This document shows positions 7,538 to 16,956 of a stretch of 64,000 nucleotides of DNA, piece after piece. Every line of letters begins with the position of its first letter. The stretch's first letter is position 1. The stretch covers positions 3,818,001 to 3,882,000 of the forward strand of contig LR743504.1 in the NCBI GenBank assembly GCA_902712845.1, in the 5' to 3' direction. A model generated the notes under the pieces. That model had not been told where the DNA came from, did not search any database, and saw nothing but the letters and a program-made list of their open reading frames with translations. The position numbers and the translations under genes are program-made. This stretch comes from Methylobacterium bullatum. Its GTDB lineage: Bacteria; Pseudomonadota; Alphaproteobacteria; Rhizobiales; Beijerinckiaceae.

Positions 7538-9084
7538 GCGCTCTGCCGCACCTCGCTACCGGCCGCCCCACCCTGCCCAGCGTCGGAATCGAGCGCGTCG
7601 GCGGCGATCCAGCCCGACATCATTACCATGGGCATGCCGGGGCCGGGATGGGCCGCGCCGCCGGCGAGATACAGGCCGCGCACCTGCCGTGAGCGGTTGC
7701 CCGGCTTGAACGCGCCCATGAACTTGCCGTGCGAGGCGAGACCGTAGATCGCCCCGTTGAGCACCTTGTAGCGCTCGTGGATGTCCTGCGGCGTCAGATG
7801 GCGCTCGACCACGATGCGCTCTTCGAGATCCGGCATGTGGCCGGTGCGCTTGAGCTTGTCGAGGATGACCTGCCGGTAGGCCGGGAACATTGTCTTCCAG
7901 TCGTGATGCGGCCGCAGATAAGGCGTGTGAACGAGGACGTAGAGCGCCTCGCCGCCTTCGGGCGCCACCGACGGGTCGGTGGAGGAGGGGGCGGCGAGAT
8001 AGGCGGTCGGGTCCGGGGCCGGCTCGCCCTTGCGGTAGATGTAGTCGAACTCCTCCTCCGGATCGCGGGAGAAGACGAAATCGTGATGGTTCAGGTGCTC
8101 GTAGCGCTTGTTTAGGCCGAGATAGAGCACCACGCCCGAACAGGCCGGCTCGAAGCTCTTCTTCTCATAGGCCTTGCCGACATCGCCGCCGACGAGCTCG
8201 CGATAGGTCCGCACCGAATCCATGTTGGAGATCACCGCGTCGAACGGCGTCACGCCGTGGGCGGTCTTCACGCCTTTCACCGTGCCCTTCTCGATGGCGA
8301 GCCCGGTGACCTCATCGCCCGGCCGCAGGGTGGCGCCGAGTTCGGAGGCGAGCTTCGTCAGCGCCTCGGCCACCGCGCGGGTGCCGCCCATCGGGTACCA
8401 GACGCCCTCGGCGGTCTGCATGTGGGCGATGGCGCAGAGCACCGCCGGCGCGCCATAGGGGGACGAGCCGACATATTGCACGAAATGGTCGAGCATCTGC
8501 GCGAGGCGCGCATCCTTGACCTTGGAGCGGATGGTGCCGGCCACCGACGAGCCCATGCGAAGCGAGAGCACGTCCCGCAGGGTGCCCGGGTTCATGTTGG
8601 CGCGGATGTTGATCGTGTCGAACAGGTCCTCCACCGGCTTCCAGAAGAAGAACTTGTTCGAGACGTCGTGCAGGTGCTCGGAGATTTCGAGGAACTTCTT
8701 GTAGCCCTCGCCGGCGCCGGTATTGGGCGCGAAACGCTCCATGTCGGCGGCCATGGTGGGCACGTCGGCCATGAGGTCGAGATGGGTGTCGTCGTCGAAG
8801 AAGCAGCGCCATTGCGGATCGAGGCGGCGCAGGTCCAGGTAGTCGTGGATGTTGCGGCCGGCCTCCTGGAAGATGCGCTCCAGCACCTTCGGCACCGTGA
8901 GGATGGTCGGGCCCATGTCGAAGCGGAATCCGCCCTCGTGCAGCACCGCCGCCTTGCCGCCGAGCCAATCGTTCTTGTCGTAGAGAGTGACTGTGTGGCC
9001 GCGCGCCGCGCTGACGCAGGCCGCCGCGAGGCCGCCCAACCCTGCGCCGACCACGGCGACCGAAGACCCGACCCGCATGTTCAT
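7534..9084 (-). CDS. CrtI/CrtN-type carotenoid desaturase or oxidase
   Basis: A 516-residue FAD-dependent amine-oxidase-fold protein. The N-terminal dinucleotide site is VVGAGLGGLAAACVSAARG followed by LYDKNDWLGGKAAV; the CrtI words FRFDMGPTILTVP and the C-terminal YLAGGAAHPGPGMPMVMMSG are clear. Methylobacteria make C30 carotenoids from squalene with several such enzymes, so desaturase, oxidase or hydroxylation-linked roles all remain possible. I chose ATG 9084 (MNMRVGSS) because GGGAG lies five to eight bases upstream; a longer frame to 9195 adds improbable sequence. The 175-bp gap before it is the longest inside the operon. Confidence 0.85.
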   Translation of the reverse strand: MNMRVGSSVAVVGAGLGGLAAACVSAARGHTVTLYDKNDWLGGKAAVLHEGGFRFDMGPTILTVPKVLERIFQEAGRNIHDYLDLRRLDPQWRCFFDDDTHLDLMADVPTMAADMERFAPNTGAGEGYKKFLEISEHLHDVSNKFFFWKPVEDLFDTINIRANMNPGTLRDVLSLRMGSSVAGTIRSKVKDARLAQMLDHFVQYVGSSPYGAPAVLCAIAHMQTAEGVWYPMGGTRAVAEALTKLASELGATLRPGDEVTGLAIEKGTVKGVKTAHGVTPFDAVISNMDSVRTYRELVGGDVGKAYEKKSFEPACSGVVLYLGLNKRYEHLNHHDFVFSRDPEEEFDYIYRKGEPAPDPTAYLAAPSSTDPSVAPEGGEALYVLVHTPYLRPHHDWKTMFPAYRQVILDKLKRTGHMPDLEERIVVERHLTPQDIHERYKVLNGAIYGLASHGKFMGAFKPGNRSRQVRGLYLAGGAAHPGPGMPMVMMSGWIAADALDSDAGQGGAAGSEVRQSA

Positions 9085-9259
9085 CGTCACTCCCTGGGCC
9101 AAGCCGATGCTGCGCCTCACGGGTGAAGCTAGACCGGATCGCCGCGCGGTCAACGCGCTAACCGGTCGCGCCGCCGGACTTATCGCCCATTTCAAGGCCG
9201 AGAGAGGGGATTGGAGGTCCGGGTCGGCCAGTTTCGGGTTAGAGGTGACGCCCGCTGGC

Positions 9260-10465
9260 TCACACCACCCGGCGCGCCACCAGCCCCACGGCGGCCACCA
9301 GTCCCAGGGCCGCCACGGTGATCATCACCCCCCAGGCCGGCATGGCCGCGGCCATGCCTTCGCCGAGCGCCGTCTGATAGGCCTCGATCGCCCAGGCGTT
9401 GGGGGTGAGCCAGCCGACCTGCTGCAGCCAGGGCGGCATCAGGAAGCGTGGGACCATGCTGCCGCCCACCGCCGAGAGCAGCAGGACGCCGAAGGTGGAG
9501 GCGAGATGCGCCTGCTGGCGGGTATTGGCCGCCGCGCAGGCGGCGAGCGCCAACCCCGCCGCCATGGCCGAGACGAGGAACGAGGTGACGATCCAGGCCG
9601 GCCAGTGCGGGCCGATCTCGACCCCGTAGACCAGGGCGGCGGCGGCGAAGATCAGCCCGGCCTGGACCACGCCCTGGATCACCAGGAACAGGAATTTCCC
9701 CACCACCACCACGGCGAGCCCTCCGGGCCCGGCCATGAGCCTGTCGGCGAGGCCCGATTGCCGCTCCTCCACCAGGGACATCGCCCCCTGCATGGCCGCG
9801 AACAGCAGGAACACGGCGGTGATGGCGCCGGCATAGTAGCTGACCCGCTCGTTGGTGCGGCCCGATGCGGTGCTCTGGCGTTCCACCAGGGAGGCGAAGG
9901 AGAACGGCTCCTTGCGGGCGCGCTGCTCGGCGAAGGCCGAGTTGAGGAAGGCGCGTTCGTCCGGCCCGATCTTGCCCGACCGTTCCACGTCGGCGACGAT
10001 CCGGGCGAGGACCACGTCCGGCAGGGCCTCGTTGAGGATGCGCTGCAACTGGCCGAGCGCGATCGGCGTGGCCAGTGCCCGGGCGGGGTTCTCGATGAGG
10101 ATCACCGGCTGGGCGGCCTCGGGCAGGGCTCCGGCCACGGGCGCGTCGAGGTCGCCGCGCAGGACCAGGGCGGCGTCCACCTCCCCGCGTCGGACCGCGC
10201 TCGTCGCCCCAGCGAGATCGGTGGCCTTCAGCCGCTCGATGCGCAGGGAGGTGTCGGCCTCCAGGGCCGCCATCAGCCGCTCGGTGGTCGCCGTGCGGGC
10301 GAGGTCGACGAGACCGAGATGGATGCGGATCCGGTCCCCGATGGCGCCCGAGAAGATCGCGGCGAAGATCATGAAGATCACGGTCGGCAGGACGAAGGCC
10401 ATGACCAGGGCGGCGCGGTCGCGCCGCAGGCTGATCAGCATCACCCGGAAGGCTGCGGCGATCAT
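9260..10465 (-). CDS. ABC-2 type transporter permease
   Basis: A 401-residue membrane protein with the ABC-2/YhiH layout: one N-terminal hydrophobic segment ([21 protein letters not shown]), a soluble domain of about 170 residues, then a cluster of five to six segments, among them [20 protein letters not shown] and the [15 protein letters not shown] coupling loop. Start ATG 10465 overlaps the stop of the upstream ATPase gene by four bases, so the two form one transporter. Such pairs are usually exporters. Position inside the carotenoid operon suggests it moves a carotenoid-derived lipid or helps assemble it in the envelope. Confidence 0.82.
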   Translation of the reverse strand: MIAAAFRVMLISLRRDRAALVMAFVLPTVIFMIFAAIFSGAIGDRIRIHLGLVDLARTATTERLMAALEADTSLRIERLKATDLAGATSAVRRGEVDAALVLRGDLDAPVAGALPEAAQPVILIENPARALATPIALGQLQRILNEALPDVVLARIVADVERSGKIGPDERAFLNSAFAEQRARKEPFSFASLVERQSTASGRTNERVSYYAGAITAVFLLFAAMQGAMSLVEERQSGLADRLMAGPGGLAVVVVGKFLFLVIQGVVQAGLIFAAAALVYGVEIGPHWPAWIVTSFLVSAMAAGLALAACAAANTRQQAHLASTFGVLLLSAVGGSMVPRFLMPPWLQQVGWLTPNAWAIEAYQTALGEGMAAAMPAWGVMITVAALGLVAAVGLVARRVV

Positions 10466-11439
10466 GCCTGGTTTCCCGTGCGGAGGGGCATGGGCCGGTC
10501 CGGCCCGGCCCGGTCGAGGGCTTCGCGATAGATCGCGTCCAGACCCGGCGCGCGGATGCGGATTTCCCCTACCGGCACGCCTTCCGCCCGCAGGCTGCCG
10601 AGGAGCGCGGTCCCGTCGAGCCCGGCCCTGTGGCTCGCCCTCCAGGTCAGTCCGGTATCCACGGGGGTGAATCCCGCCCGCCGCAGGGCCGCCACGGCGT
10701 CCGGGCCGGCGGGATTGGCGAGCGCCACCTCGTGTTCGGGAACTTCCGCGCGGATGCGTTCGAGGAGGAGGGCGAGCCGGCCTTCATGGATGAGCCGCCC
10801 GTCCGCCAGGATCGCGACCCGGTCGGCGAGGCGTTCGGCCTCGGCGAAATCATGGGTGGCGATGAGGATCGCGGCGCCCTGCTCACGCAGGCGCGCGAGC
10901 ACCGCATGGATCGCGGCGCGCGCGTGCAGGTCCACCCCTTGGGTCGGCTCGTCGAGGAGGACGAGGCGCGGCCGCGCCATCAGGCTCGCGGCGATGTTGG
11001 CCCGGCGCTGGTAGCCGCCGGACAGGTGGCCCACCGGACGCCGCGCCACCTCGCCGAGATCGGCCAGATCGAGGGCGGCCTGGACCGCCGCCTTGCGCTC
11101 GCGCCGGCCGATCCCGGAGAGCTGCGCGAAGACGGAGAGGTTCTCGGCCACGGTGAGGCGCGGATAGAGAGCGATCTCCTGGGGCACCCAGCCGATGGCG
11201 CGCCGCGCCTCGCGCTCACGGAACGGGTCGGCACCGGCGATCCGCACGGTGCCGCCCTCCGGCGGCAATCGTCCGGCCACGATGCGCATGAGCGAACTCT
11301 TGCCGGCACCGTTCGGGCCGAGCAGGGCGAGGGTTTCGCCGGCCTCGATCCGGCAATCGACGCCGCGCAGGACGCGATGCCCGCGATAGGCGAGGGTGGC
11401 GCCCCGGACCACGACCAGGGGCTCCTGTCCCGGATTCAT
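10462..11439 (-). CDS. ABC transporter ATP-binding protein
   Basis: A 325-residue nucleotide-binding subunit. Walker [10 protein letters not shown], signature LSGGYQRR, Walker [13 protein letters not shown] and the switch His in [14 protein letters not shown] are all present. A C-terminal extension of about 90 residues after the core is common in ABC-2 exporter ATPases (DrrA/CcmA-like). I start it at ATG 11439 (MNPGQEP). It lies between the DUF2141 gene (12 bp) and the permease (four-base overlap). It is the motor of the transporter in this operon. Confidence 0.88.
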   Translation of the reverse strand: MNPGQEPLVVVRGATLAYRGHRVLRGVDCRIEAGETLALLGPNGAGKSSLMRIVAGRLPPEGGTVRIAGADPFREREARRAIGWVPQEIALYPRLTVAENLSVFAQLSGIGRRERKAAVQAALDLADLGEVARRPVGHLSGGYQRRANIAASLMARPRLVLLDEPTQGVDLHARAAIHAVLARLREQGAAILIATHDFAEAERLADRVAILADGRLIHEGRLALLLERIRAEVPEHEVALANPAGPDAVAALRRAGFTPVDTGLTWRASHRAGLDGTALLGSLRAEGVPVGEIRIRAPGLDAIYREALDRAGPDRPMPLRTGNQA

Positions 11440-11450
11440 GAGCGGCGGGG

Positions 11451-11879
11451 TCAGCGGGGTGGCAGGGCGCGGACGAGGCGTACCCGCAGGGCAAGACCCG
11501 GTTCGCGCACGACGACGCGCGCACGGGCGAAATCCGGTCGCGCGCGCGCCGCCTCGCCGGAAAAGCCATAGGGTTCGAGGGGCAGGCCGAGGCCGGTCCG
11601 GTCGAGGCGACGGTTGCCGTTGAGGTCCTGATAGGCCGCCACCGCGTAGGCGCCGGGGTCGATGCCCGTGAGGACCACCCGCTGGCTCCTGCCGTCGGCA
11701 GGAACGTCCTGCCCGCTGCGGCACTCGGCCTCCGACAGGCCGCCCTGGCACAGGGCGACGTAGACCGCCCCCGCCCCCGGCTCGATTCCCTCCACCACGA
11801 CCTCCACGGTGGCCGCCCGCGCGGGATCGAGGATCATGACGAGGGCCAGGGCCAGGCCGGTCGCGAAGAAACGCCTCAT
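11451..11879 (-). CDS. DUF2141 exported protein
   Basis: A 142-residue protein with a signal peptide (MRRFFATGLALALVMILDPARA) and the DUF2141 core: AYQDLNGNRRLDRTGLG followed by LEPYGFSGEA. The DLNGNRRLD loop resembles a calcium-binding loop. DUF2141 proteins are often found beside carotenoid genes, and here the gene overlaps the end of a CrtI-type gene by four bases and precedes an ABC transporter. The likely location is periplasmic. The molecular function is unknown; the context suggests a role in carrying or placing a pigment in the envelope. Confidence 0.78.
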   Translation of the reverse strand: MRRFFATGLALALVMILDPARAATVEVVVEGIEPGAGAVYVALCQGGLSEAECRSGQDVPADGRSQRVVLTGIDPGAYAVAAYQDLNGNRRLDRTGLGLPLEPYGFSGEAARARPDFARARVVVREPGLALRVRLVRALPPR

Positions 11880-13456
11880 GAAGCCTCGCCCGACGTGGCG
11901 AGCGGCTGGGTGGTGGGGATGCCGGCGGCCTCCGCGCCGACGCGCCCGGCGGAGAGCTCCTCGATGAGGAGGCGGGCGGTGATGCGCGCGCCCTCGTAGA
12001 TCACCGGCAGGCCCGAACCCGGATGCGTGCCGCCGCCCACGAGGTAGAGCCCCGGTCCGAAGCGGTTGTGAGGGCGGAAATACAACATCTGCATCAGGTC
12101 GTGGGCGAGGTTGAAGGTGGCGCCCTCATACACGAAGAAATCGTCCCGCCATTGCGACGGGTCGACGATGCGCTCGTAGCGGATGCGATCCTCGATATCG
12201 TCGAGGCCGAGCAGCTTCAGCCGGTCGAGGACGAGGCGGCGGTAGCTCTCACGGGTGGCGGGCCAGTCGATCCCCGATTTCAGGTTCGGCACCGGCACGA
12301 GGACGTAGAGGCTGGTATGGCCGGCCGGGGCCATGCCGCCATCGGTGTAGCCCGCGTGCTGGACATAGAGCGAGGGCTGCATCGGCAGGGTGCCCTCGGT
12401 GATCTCCCGGATGTTGCGGGCATATTCCTCCGACAGGAAGATGGTGTGGTGGCCGAGCCCCGCCGGCACTTTCCCCTCGATCCCGAGATACATCATGAAG
12501 GTCGAGCAGGAGAGGCGGGCCTTGTCGATCTTGGCGTCGCGCCAGCGCGGGCGGTGCGTCTGAGGAACCAGATCCTTGATCACCTTGGCGAAATCGCCGT
12601 TGATGACCACGGCGTCGGCCTTCAGCGTCTCGGTCCCGCAGACCACGCCGATCGCTTTCTTGCCCTCGAAGAGCACCCTGTCCACCGAGGTGCCGAGGCG
12701 GATGTCCACGCCCATGCGGCGGGCGAGCCCGGCCATCGCTTCCGACACCGCGCCGCAGCCGCCGACGGGATGGTAGACCCCGTGCTCGTATTCGAGGAAC
12801 GACAGGATGGTGAACAGGCTCGGGCAGCGGAACGGCGACATGCCGAGGTACTTGGTCTGGAACGCGAAGGCGAGGCGGACCCGCGGGTCCTTGAAGTAGC
12901 GCTGCAGGTCCTTGTCGACGCTGCGGCCGGGATGGAGATGGGGCAGGGCGGCGATCATGGCCGGGGAGGCCATGGCGCGCAGGGTGTGGAAGGCCTGTTC
13001 CAGCACCGGCTTGAAGAATTTCAGCTTCACCCGGTTGTCGGCGAAGAATTTCCGGACGTTCTTGGCGTCGTCCGGGGCGATGCGGGCGACCTCGGCCTCC
13101 AGCCGCTCCATGTCGTTGGTGGCGCGGATCTCGCCGCCCGCCTCGAAGACGAGGTGGTATTGCGGATCGAGCCGTTCGAGCTTGACGTGATCTTCGAGCC
13201 TTTCGCCGCAGGTCTCGAAGATGTCAGCGAGAATCTGTGGATAAAGGAAGAAGGTCGGGCCGATGTCGAACCGGTAGCCGCCGGGGGCCTCCACGGTCTT
13301 CGTCCGGCCTCCCACGGCCGGGTCCTTCTCGACCAGGGTGACGTGAACGCCGGCGCGGGCGAGAAGAAGTGCCGTCGCCAATCCCCCAGGACCGGCGCCG
13401 ACGACGATGACGCGGCGTCCTGACAGGGTCCGCAGGCCATCCCGTGACTGAAGCAA
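11876..13456 (-). CDS. CrtI-type carotenoid desaturase/oxidase (second)
   Basis: First gene of the carotenoid operon, a second FAD-dependent CrtI-family enzyme. It has VIVVGAGPGGLATALLLARAG, EKDPAVGGRTKTVEAPGGYRFDIGPTFF and a C-terminal GLYLVGGGTHPGSGLPVIYEGARI. It differs clearly from the enzyme at 7534-9084, so the two presumably act in successive steps. The start is uncertain: there is no ATG near the FAD site. The frame extends to a GTG at 13618, but that overlaps the preceding methyltransferase gene and the added sequence looks unlike protein. I prefer TTG 13456, with GGAG nine bases upstream. Confidence 0.83.
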   Translation of the reverse strand: MLQSRDGLRTLSGRRVIVVGAGPGGLATALLLARAGVHVTLVEKDPAVGGRTKTVEAPGGYRFDIGPTFFLYPQILADIFETCGERLEDHVKLERLDPQYHLVFEAGGEIRATNDMERLEAEVARIAPDDAKNVRKFFADNRVKLKFFKPVLEQAFHTLRAMASPAMIAALPHLHPGRSVDKDLQRYFKDPRVRLAFAFQTKYLGMSPFRCPSLFTILSFLEYEHGVYHPVGGCGAVSEAMAGLARRMGVDIRLGTSVDRVLFEGKKAIGVVCGTETLKADAVVINGDFAKVIKDLVPQTHRPRWRDAKIDKARLSCSTFMMYLGIEGKVPAGLGHHTIFLSEEYARNIREITEGTLPMQPSLYVQHAGYTDGGMAPAGHTSLYVLVPVPNLKSGIDWPATRESYRRLVLDRLKLLGLDDIEDRIRYERIVDPSQWRDDFFVYEGATFNLAHDLMQMLYFRPHNRFGPGLYLVGGGTHPGSGLPVIYEGARITARLLIEELSAGRVGAEAAGIPTTQPLATSGEAS

Positions 13457-13580
13457 CGCAATCAACTCCCTCGTCGACGACCTCCGATGGGAAACCTCCC
13501 ATGCGCCAGGCGTATCGGCATCCGTGCCAAGCTCAAAGCCCGGAGTCGGGGATGCCACCCATACCGGTCTAGCTTGCCGC

Positions 13581-14447
13581 CTAATCTCGACCGGCGGCAG
13601 GGGCGGGACAATTGCCACGGATTGTCGCGTGTCCGCATGAAGGACGCTGCATGGCCAGATGGTGGAGCGCCAATGCCCCGGCGGTGGCCACGTTCAGCGA
13701 ATCGAAGCCAGCGGCCATGGGGATCCGCACGGTGCGGATCCGCGCCATCAGGCCGTGCGACAGGCCCGGCCCCTCGGTACCGAGCAGCAGGAGCGTGCGG
13801 GGCAGCGGCGGCAGCTCGGCGAGTACGTCGTCTCCCCGCGGGCTGAAGGCGAGGGGAACGAGAGCGTTGGCGTGCGCGAAGCCCAGCATCGCCTCCGCGT
13901 CGAGGCGGGCGAAGGGGACGGTCAGCGCCGCGCCGGCTGAGACCCGGATGGCCTTGCGGTAGAGCGGATCGCAGGTGGCGGGGTCGAGGAGCACGCCGTC
14001 GGCCCCGAAGGCCGCGGCGTTGCGGAACAGGCCGCCGACATTGTCGTGGTTGGTCAGCCCGACGAGGCCGGCCACGAGGGCAGGGGCCGGAGGCGGGGGA
14101 AGGGCGAGGGGAGGCTCCGCTCCGCGCACCCCCACCGCCATCACGCCCCGGTGGATCGGGAAGCCGGCGATGGCGCTCATCACCGCCTTCGAGGCCGTAT
14201 AGACCGGCACCGAACCGGGCAGGGCGGCGAGCGCATCGGAGAGGGGCGCCACCCGCTCATGGCTCAGCAGCAGCGATTCGGGCGCGAACCGCGCGGCCCC
14301 CGAGAGCAGGACCCGCAGGGTCACCTCGCCCTCGACGATGAACCGGCCCTCGCGCCCGACGAGGTCGCGCTCGCGCATGGCGGCATAGGCGGCGATGCGC
14401 GGATCGGCGGGGTCGTCGATGGGGATGGGTGTCACCGGTGGCCGCAT
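13581..14447 (-). CDS. SpoU/TrmH-family RNA 2'-O-methyltransferase
   Basis: A 288-residue SPOUT-class methyltransferase acting on tRNA or rRNA. The three SpoU motifs are in order: GLTNHDNVGGLFRNAAAFGADGVLL (motif 1), LLLGTEGPGLS (motif 2) and IPMAAGFDSLNVATAGALALH (motif 3, forming the trefoil knot and SAM site). The N-terminal part contains RFIVEGEVTLRVLL, typical of the substrate-binding domain. It sits upstream of the carotenoid operon on the same strand but is functionally unrelated. The target nucleotide cannot be told. Confidence 0.87.
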   Translation of the reverse strand: MRPPVTPIPIDDPADPRIAAYAAMRERDLVGREGRFIVEGEVTLRVLLSGAARFAPESLLLSHERVAPLSDALAALPGSVPVYTASKAVMSAIAGFPIHRGVMAVGVRGAEPPLALPPPPAPALVAGLVGLTNHDNVGGLFRNAAAFGADGVLLDPATCDPLYRKAIRVSAGAALTVPFARLDAEAMLGFAHANALVPLAFSPRGDDVLAELPPLPRTLLLLGTEGPGLSHGLMARIRTVRIPMAAGFDSLNVATAGALALHHLAMQRPSCGHATIRGNCPAPAAGRD

Positions 14448-14472
14448 CCTGTGCCCTGGCGGACGATGGGCG

Positions 14473-14952
14473 CTACGCGCTCGCGGGACGTCCGCCCATG
14501 CGGATGGCGAGCGGGTCCGCCTCTTCCCTCGTGGGCACCTTCACCAGAGCCTCGCCGTCGAGCACGACCTCTCCGGCGACGGAGCAGGTGCATTTGAGAC
14601 GGGCGCGGCGGCGCTCGGGGACGAGTTCCGCCACTTCGACGGTGACCTGAACCGTATCGCCGATGCGGACCGGAGCGCGAAAGTTCAGGGTCTGGCTGAT
14701 GTAGATGGCGCCGGGGCCGGGCAGGCGGGTGCCGAGCACCGCCGAGATCAGGCCGGCGGTGTAGAGGCCGTGGGCGATACGGGTGCCGAAGGGCGTGCGC
14801 GCCGCGAAATGCTCGGAGAGGTGGATCGGGTTGCGGTCGCCGGTGATCTCGGCGAAGCCCACCACGTCGGAGGAGGAGATCTCCTTGTTCAAGGTTTCGG
14901 ACAGGCCGACTTCGAGATCCTCGAAATACAGCACGCGCAGCTCTGGCATCAT
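14473..14952 (-). CDS. MaoC-family (R)-specific enoyl-CoA hydratase
   Basis: A 159-residue hot-dog-fold hydratase. The MaoC catalytic stretch is FAEITGDRNPIHLSEHFAARTPFGTRIAHG, with the D-x(4)-H dyad (Asp and His in GDRNPIHL). It ends with the RVPTREEAD-type tail seen in phasin-linked and PhaJ-like proteins. It may feed (R)-3-hydroxyacyl-CoA to polyhydroxyalkanoate synthesis or work in the ethylmalonyl-CoA-type pathways of methylotrophs. It starts 26 bp from the methyltransferase gene, on the same strand, and is divergent from the CDF-like gene. Confidence 0.8.
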   Translation of the reverse strand: MMPELRVLYFEDLEVGLSETLNKEISSSDVVGFAEITGDRNPIHLSEHFAARTPFGTRIAHGLYTAGLISAVLGTRLPGPGAIYISQTLNFRAPVRIGDTVQVTVEVAELVPERRRARLKCTCSVAGEVVLDGEALVKVPTREEADPLAIRMGGRPASA

Positions 14953-15130
14953 CGGTCGGTCTCCCCCGCCTCACGTCGTTGTCACGGGCATGATCCCGCG
15001 TCTGACGTGTCGCGTCGCACAAGCGGTGCTGCAAATCCAGCGCAAGGACATCGAAAAATCGGCGCTCGACAGGTGTGTCGTACCCAGTCCAAGAGGCGAA
15101 GACCTGCCCGCGAGCCGACCCTGAAAACCG

Positions 15131-15742
15131 ATGACCGACGCATCCGCCCCGGCGATTCCCATCTCCCTGCGTCCCGTCGTCCTCCGGGTGGCGGGGCTGA
15201 ACCTCGCCTATTTCGGCGTCGAGATCGCGGTGGCCGTGGCGATCGGCTCCCTCGCCCTCATCGCCGACAGCCTCGACTTCCTGGAGGACGCGGCCCTCAA
15301 CCTGCTGATCTTCGCCGGGATCGGCTGGAGCCTGCGCAACCGCGCCCGCCTCGGCATGGTCCTGGCCGGCATCCTGCTGCTGCCCGCCCTCGCCACCGCC
15401 TACGCCGCCTGGGAGAAGGTGGCGGACATGGCCCCCCCCGCGCCATTGCCGCTGACGCTCGCCGGCCTCGGGGCGCTCGCCGTCAACCTCACCTGCGCCG
15501 TGATGCTGGCCCGCCACCGGGACGGGGGAGGAAGCCTAACGCGGGCGGCCTATCTCTCCGCCCGTAACGACGCCTATGCCAATCTCGCCATCATCGGTGC
15601 CGGCCTCGTCACGGCGTTGACGCTCTCGCCCTGGCCCGATCTCGTGGCGGCGGCCGGCATCGCCGTGCTCAACGCCGATTCGGCGATGGACATCCTCAAG
15701 GCCGCCCGCGCCGAGTGGCGCGCGGCCCATCCAGCGGCCTGA
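15131..15742 (+). CDS. Cation-diffusion-facilitator-like membrane protein lacking the cytoplasmic domain
   Basis: A 203-residue protein with about six hydrophobic segments, matching the membrane half of CDF transporters. The TM2 region reads IADSLDFLEDAAL and the TM5 region SARNDAYANLAIIGAGL, where typical zinc transporters carry HxxxD pairs. Histidines are absent at both sites, so metal choice or activity may differ. Usual CDF proteins of about 300 residues have a C-terminal metal-sensing domain; here the protein ends right after TM6. Ten bp separate it from the phosphoesterase gene, so they are probably co-transcribed. Confidence 0.72.
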   Translation: MTDASAPAIPISLRPVVLRVAGLNLAYFGVEIAVAVAIGSLALIADSLDFLEDAALNLLIFAGIGWSLRNRARLGMVLAGILLLPALATAYAAWEKVADMAPPAPLPLTLAGLGALAVNLTCAVMLARHRDGGGSLTRAAYLSARNDAYANLAIIGAGLVTALTLSPWPDLVAAAGIAVLNADSAMDILKAARAEWRAAHPAA

Positions 15743-15752
15743 GAGGTCTCCC

Positions 15753-16604
15753 TTGCGCCTGTTCCCGATCTCCGACCTGCATCTCGAACGCCGCCGTCCG
15801 GAAACGATCGCCCGGCCGGACGCGCCGTTCGACGTCCTGGTCTGCCCGGGCGATCTCTACGAGGGTCGACCGGAGGCCGGCCTCGCGGCGCTTCGCGGGA
15901 TCGCGCAGGGACGACCCATCGTGCTGGTGCCGGGCAACCACGAGCATTATGCGCCGACCGGCGATTCACGCACCGCGCCCGCGCTGATCGCCGCCCTCGA
16001 GGCGGAGGTGGCGCGGATCAACGACGAGGGGGAGGGCGCTCCGGTCCACCTCCTCAACCACGGGGCATGCGTCGTCCTCGACGGCGTGCGCTTCGTCGGC
16101 ACCACCCTGTGGAGCGACTGGGCTCTCGCCGGCCGCTGGCTCGACGAGACCGTGCCCGACCGCCCGGCCGATCCCGTCGCCTATGCCGCCGCGCGGATGA
16201 CCCACCCGGTGACGGGCTCGCGCGAGTTCCGCGGCTCGATCCGCAAGGGAGATGGGAGCGTCTGGTCGCCGGCCGACGCCATGGCGGCGCATCTGGCGCA
16301 GAAGGCCGAACTCGCCGCCGCCCTCGCCGCGCCGCATCCTGGCCCCACCGTGGTCGTCACCCACCATCCGGCGAGCCCGCTGGCGGCCGACGCGTTCCGG
16401 GCCATCCCCGGCGTGCCCTGGTGGGTGCCGGCCTTCTACGCCACCACCGCCCTCGACGACCTGCCCGAGGCGAGCCGCCCCGACCTCTGGGTCTCCGGCC
16501 ATTTCCATGCCGGCCACGACCTGCGCATCGGCCGCACCCGCTGGATCGCAAACCCGGTGGAGGGCGGGACGTATTCGGCCGAGCGGTTCGTGGAGGTGGG
16601 GTGA
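15753..16604 (+). CDS. Calcineurin-like metallophosphoesterase
   Basis: A 283-residue enzyme with the five metal-binding blocks of the family in order: SDLHLE near the N-terminus, PGDLYE, VPGNHEHY (GNHE), THHPAS and SGHFHAGHD (GHxH). It should hydrolyse phosphomonoesters, phosphodiesters or nucleotides with two bound metals in the cytoplasm, as there is no signal peptide. It follows the CDF-like gene by 10 bp in one transcription unit. The substrate is unknown. Confidence 0.85.
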   Translation: MRLFPISDLHLERRRPETIARPDAPFDVLVCPGDLYEGRPEAGLAALRGIAQGRPIVLVPGNHEHYAPTGDSRTAPALIAALEAEVARINDEGEGAPVHLLNHGACVVLDGVRFVGTTLWSDWALAGRWLDETVPDRPADPVAYAAARMTHPVTGSREFRGSIRKGDGSVWSPADAMAAHLAQKAELAAALAAPHPGPTVVVTHHPASPLAADAFRAIPGVPWWVPAFYATTALDDLPEASRPDLWVSGHFHAGHDLRIGRTRWIANPVEGGTYSAERFVEVG

Positions 16605-16731
16605 GGGGCGGGCGCGGCCGGCCTCGGCTCTCGGATCGTCTTTCGAGAGCGCGCGTCCCGCGAAACCTACTCCCCCCGCCCTACGTAGGGACGGGCAGGG
16701 GCGCCGCCCCGCGCCAGGATCGGAGTCGCCC

Positions 16732-16953
16732 ATGAACACCTTCATCGCCGTCGTGCTCGTCTGCGCCAACGCGATTCCGATCGAATCCTGCTCCGACGAC
16801 AGGGCGAGCGAGGTGCGCAAGGTCCGCGTCTCGAACGAACTCGGCTGCACCAACGGCTGGCAGGAGATCATCTCCCGCACCGACATCGGCGAGGAGATCG
16901 GCAAGACCGCCTACCTCAAGACCGAGTGCCGCCGGGTGAAGGAGGCGCAGTGA
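16732..16953 (+). CDS. Small cysteine-containing protein, probably exported
   Basis: A 73-residue protein starting MNTFIAVVLVCANAIPIESC, a hydrophobic beginning that may be a short signal peptide, followed by a polar body with Cys in LGCTNGWQE and TECRRVKEAQ. GGAG lies seven to eight bases before ATG 16732. I recognise no family. It converges on the pterin dehydratase gene, whose stop is three bases away. Confidence 0.5.
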   Translation: MNTFIAVVLVCANAIPIESCSDDRASEVRKVRVSNELGCTNGWQEIISRTDIGEEIGKTAYLKTECRRVKEAQ

Positions 16954-16956
16954 CCC

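Noticed and set aside
11451..11879. EF-hand-like DLNGNRRLD loop in the DUF2141 protein as a lanthanide site
   Set aside because: It is the normal conserved loop of that family and only one copy is present.
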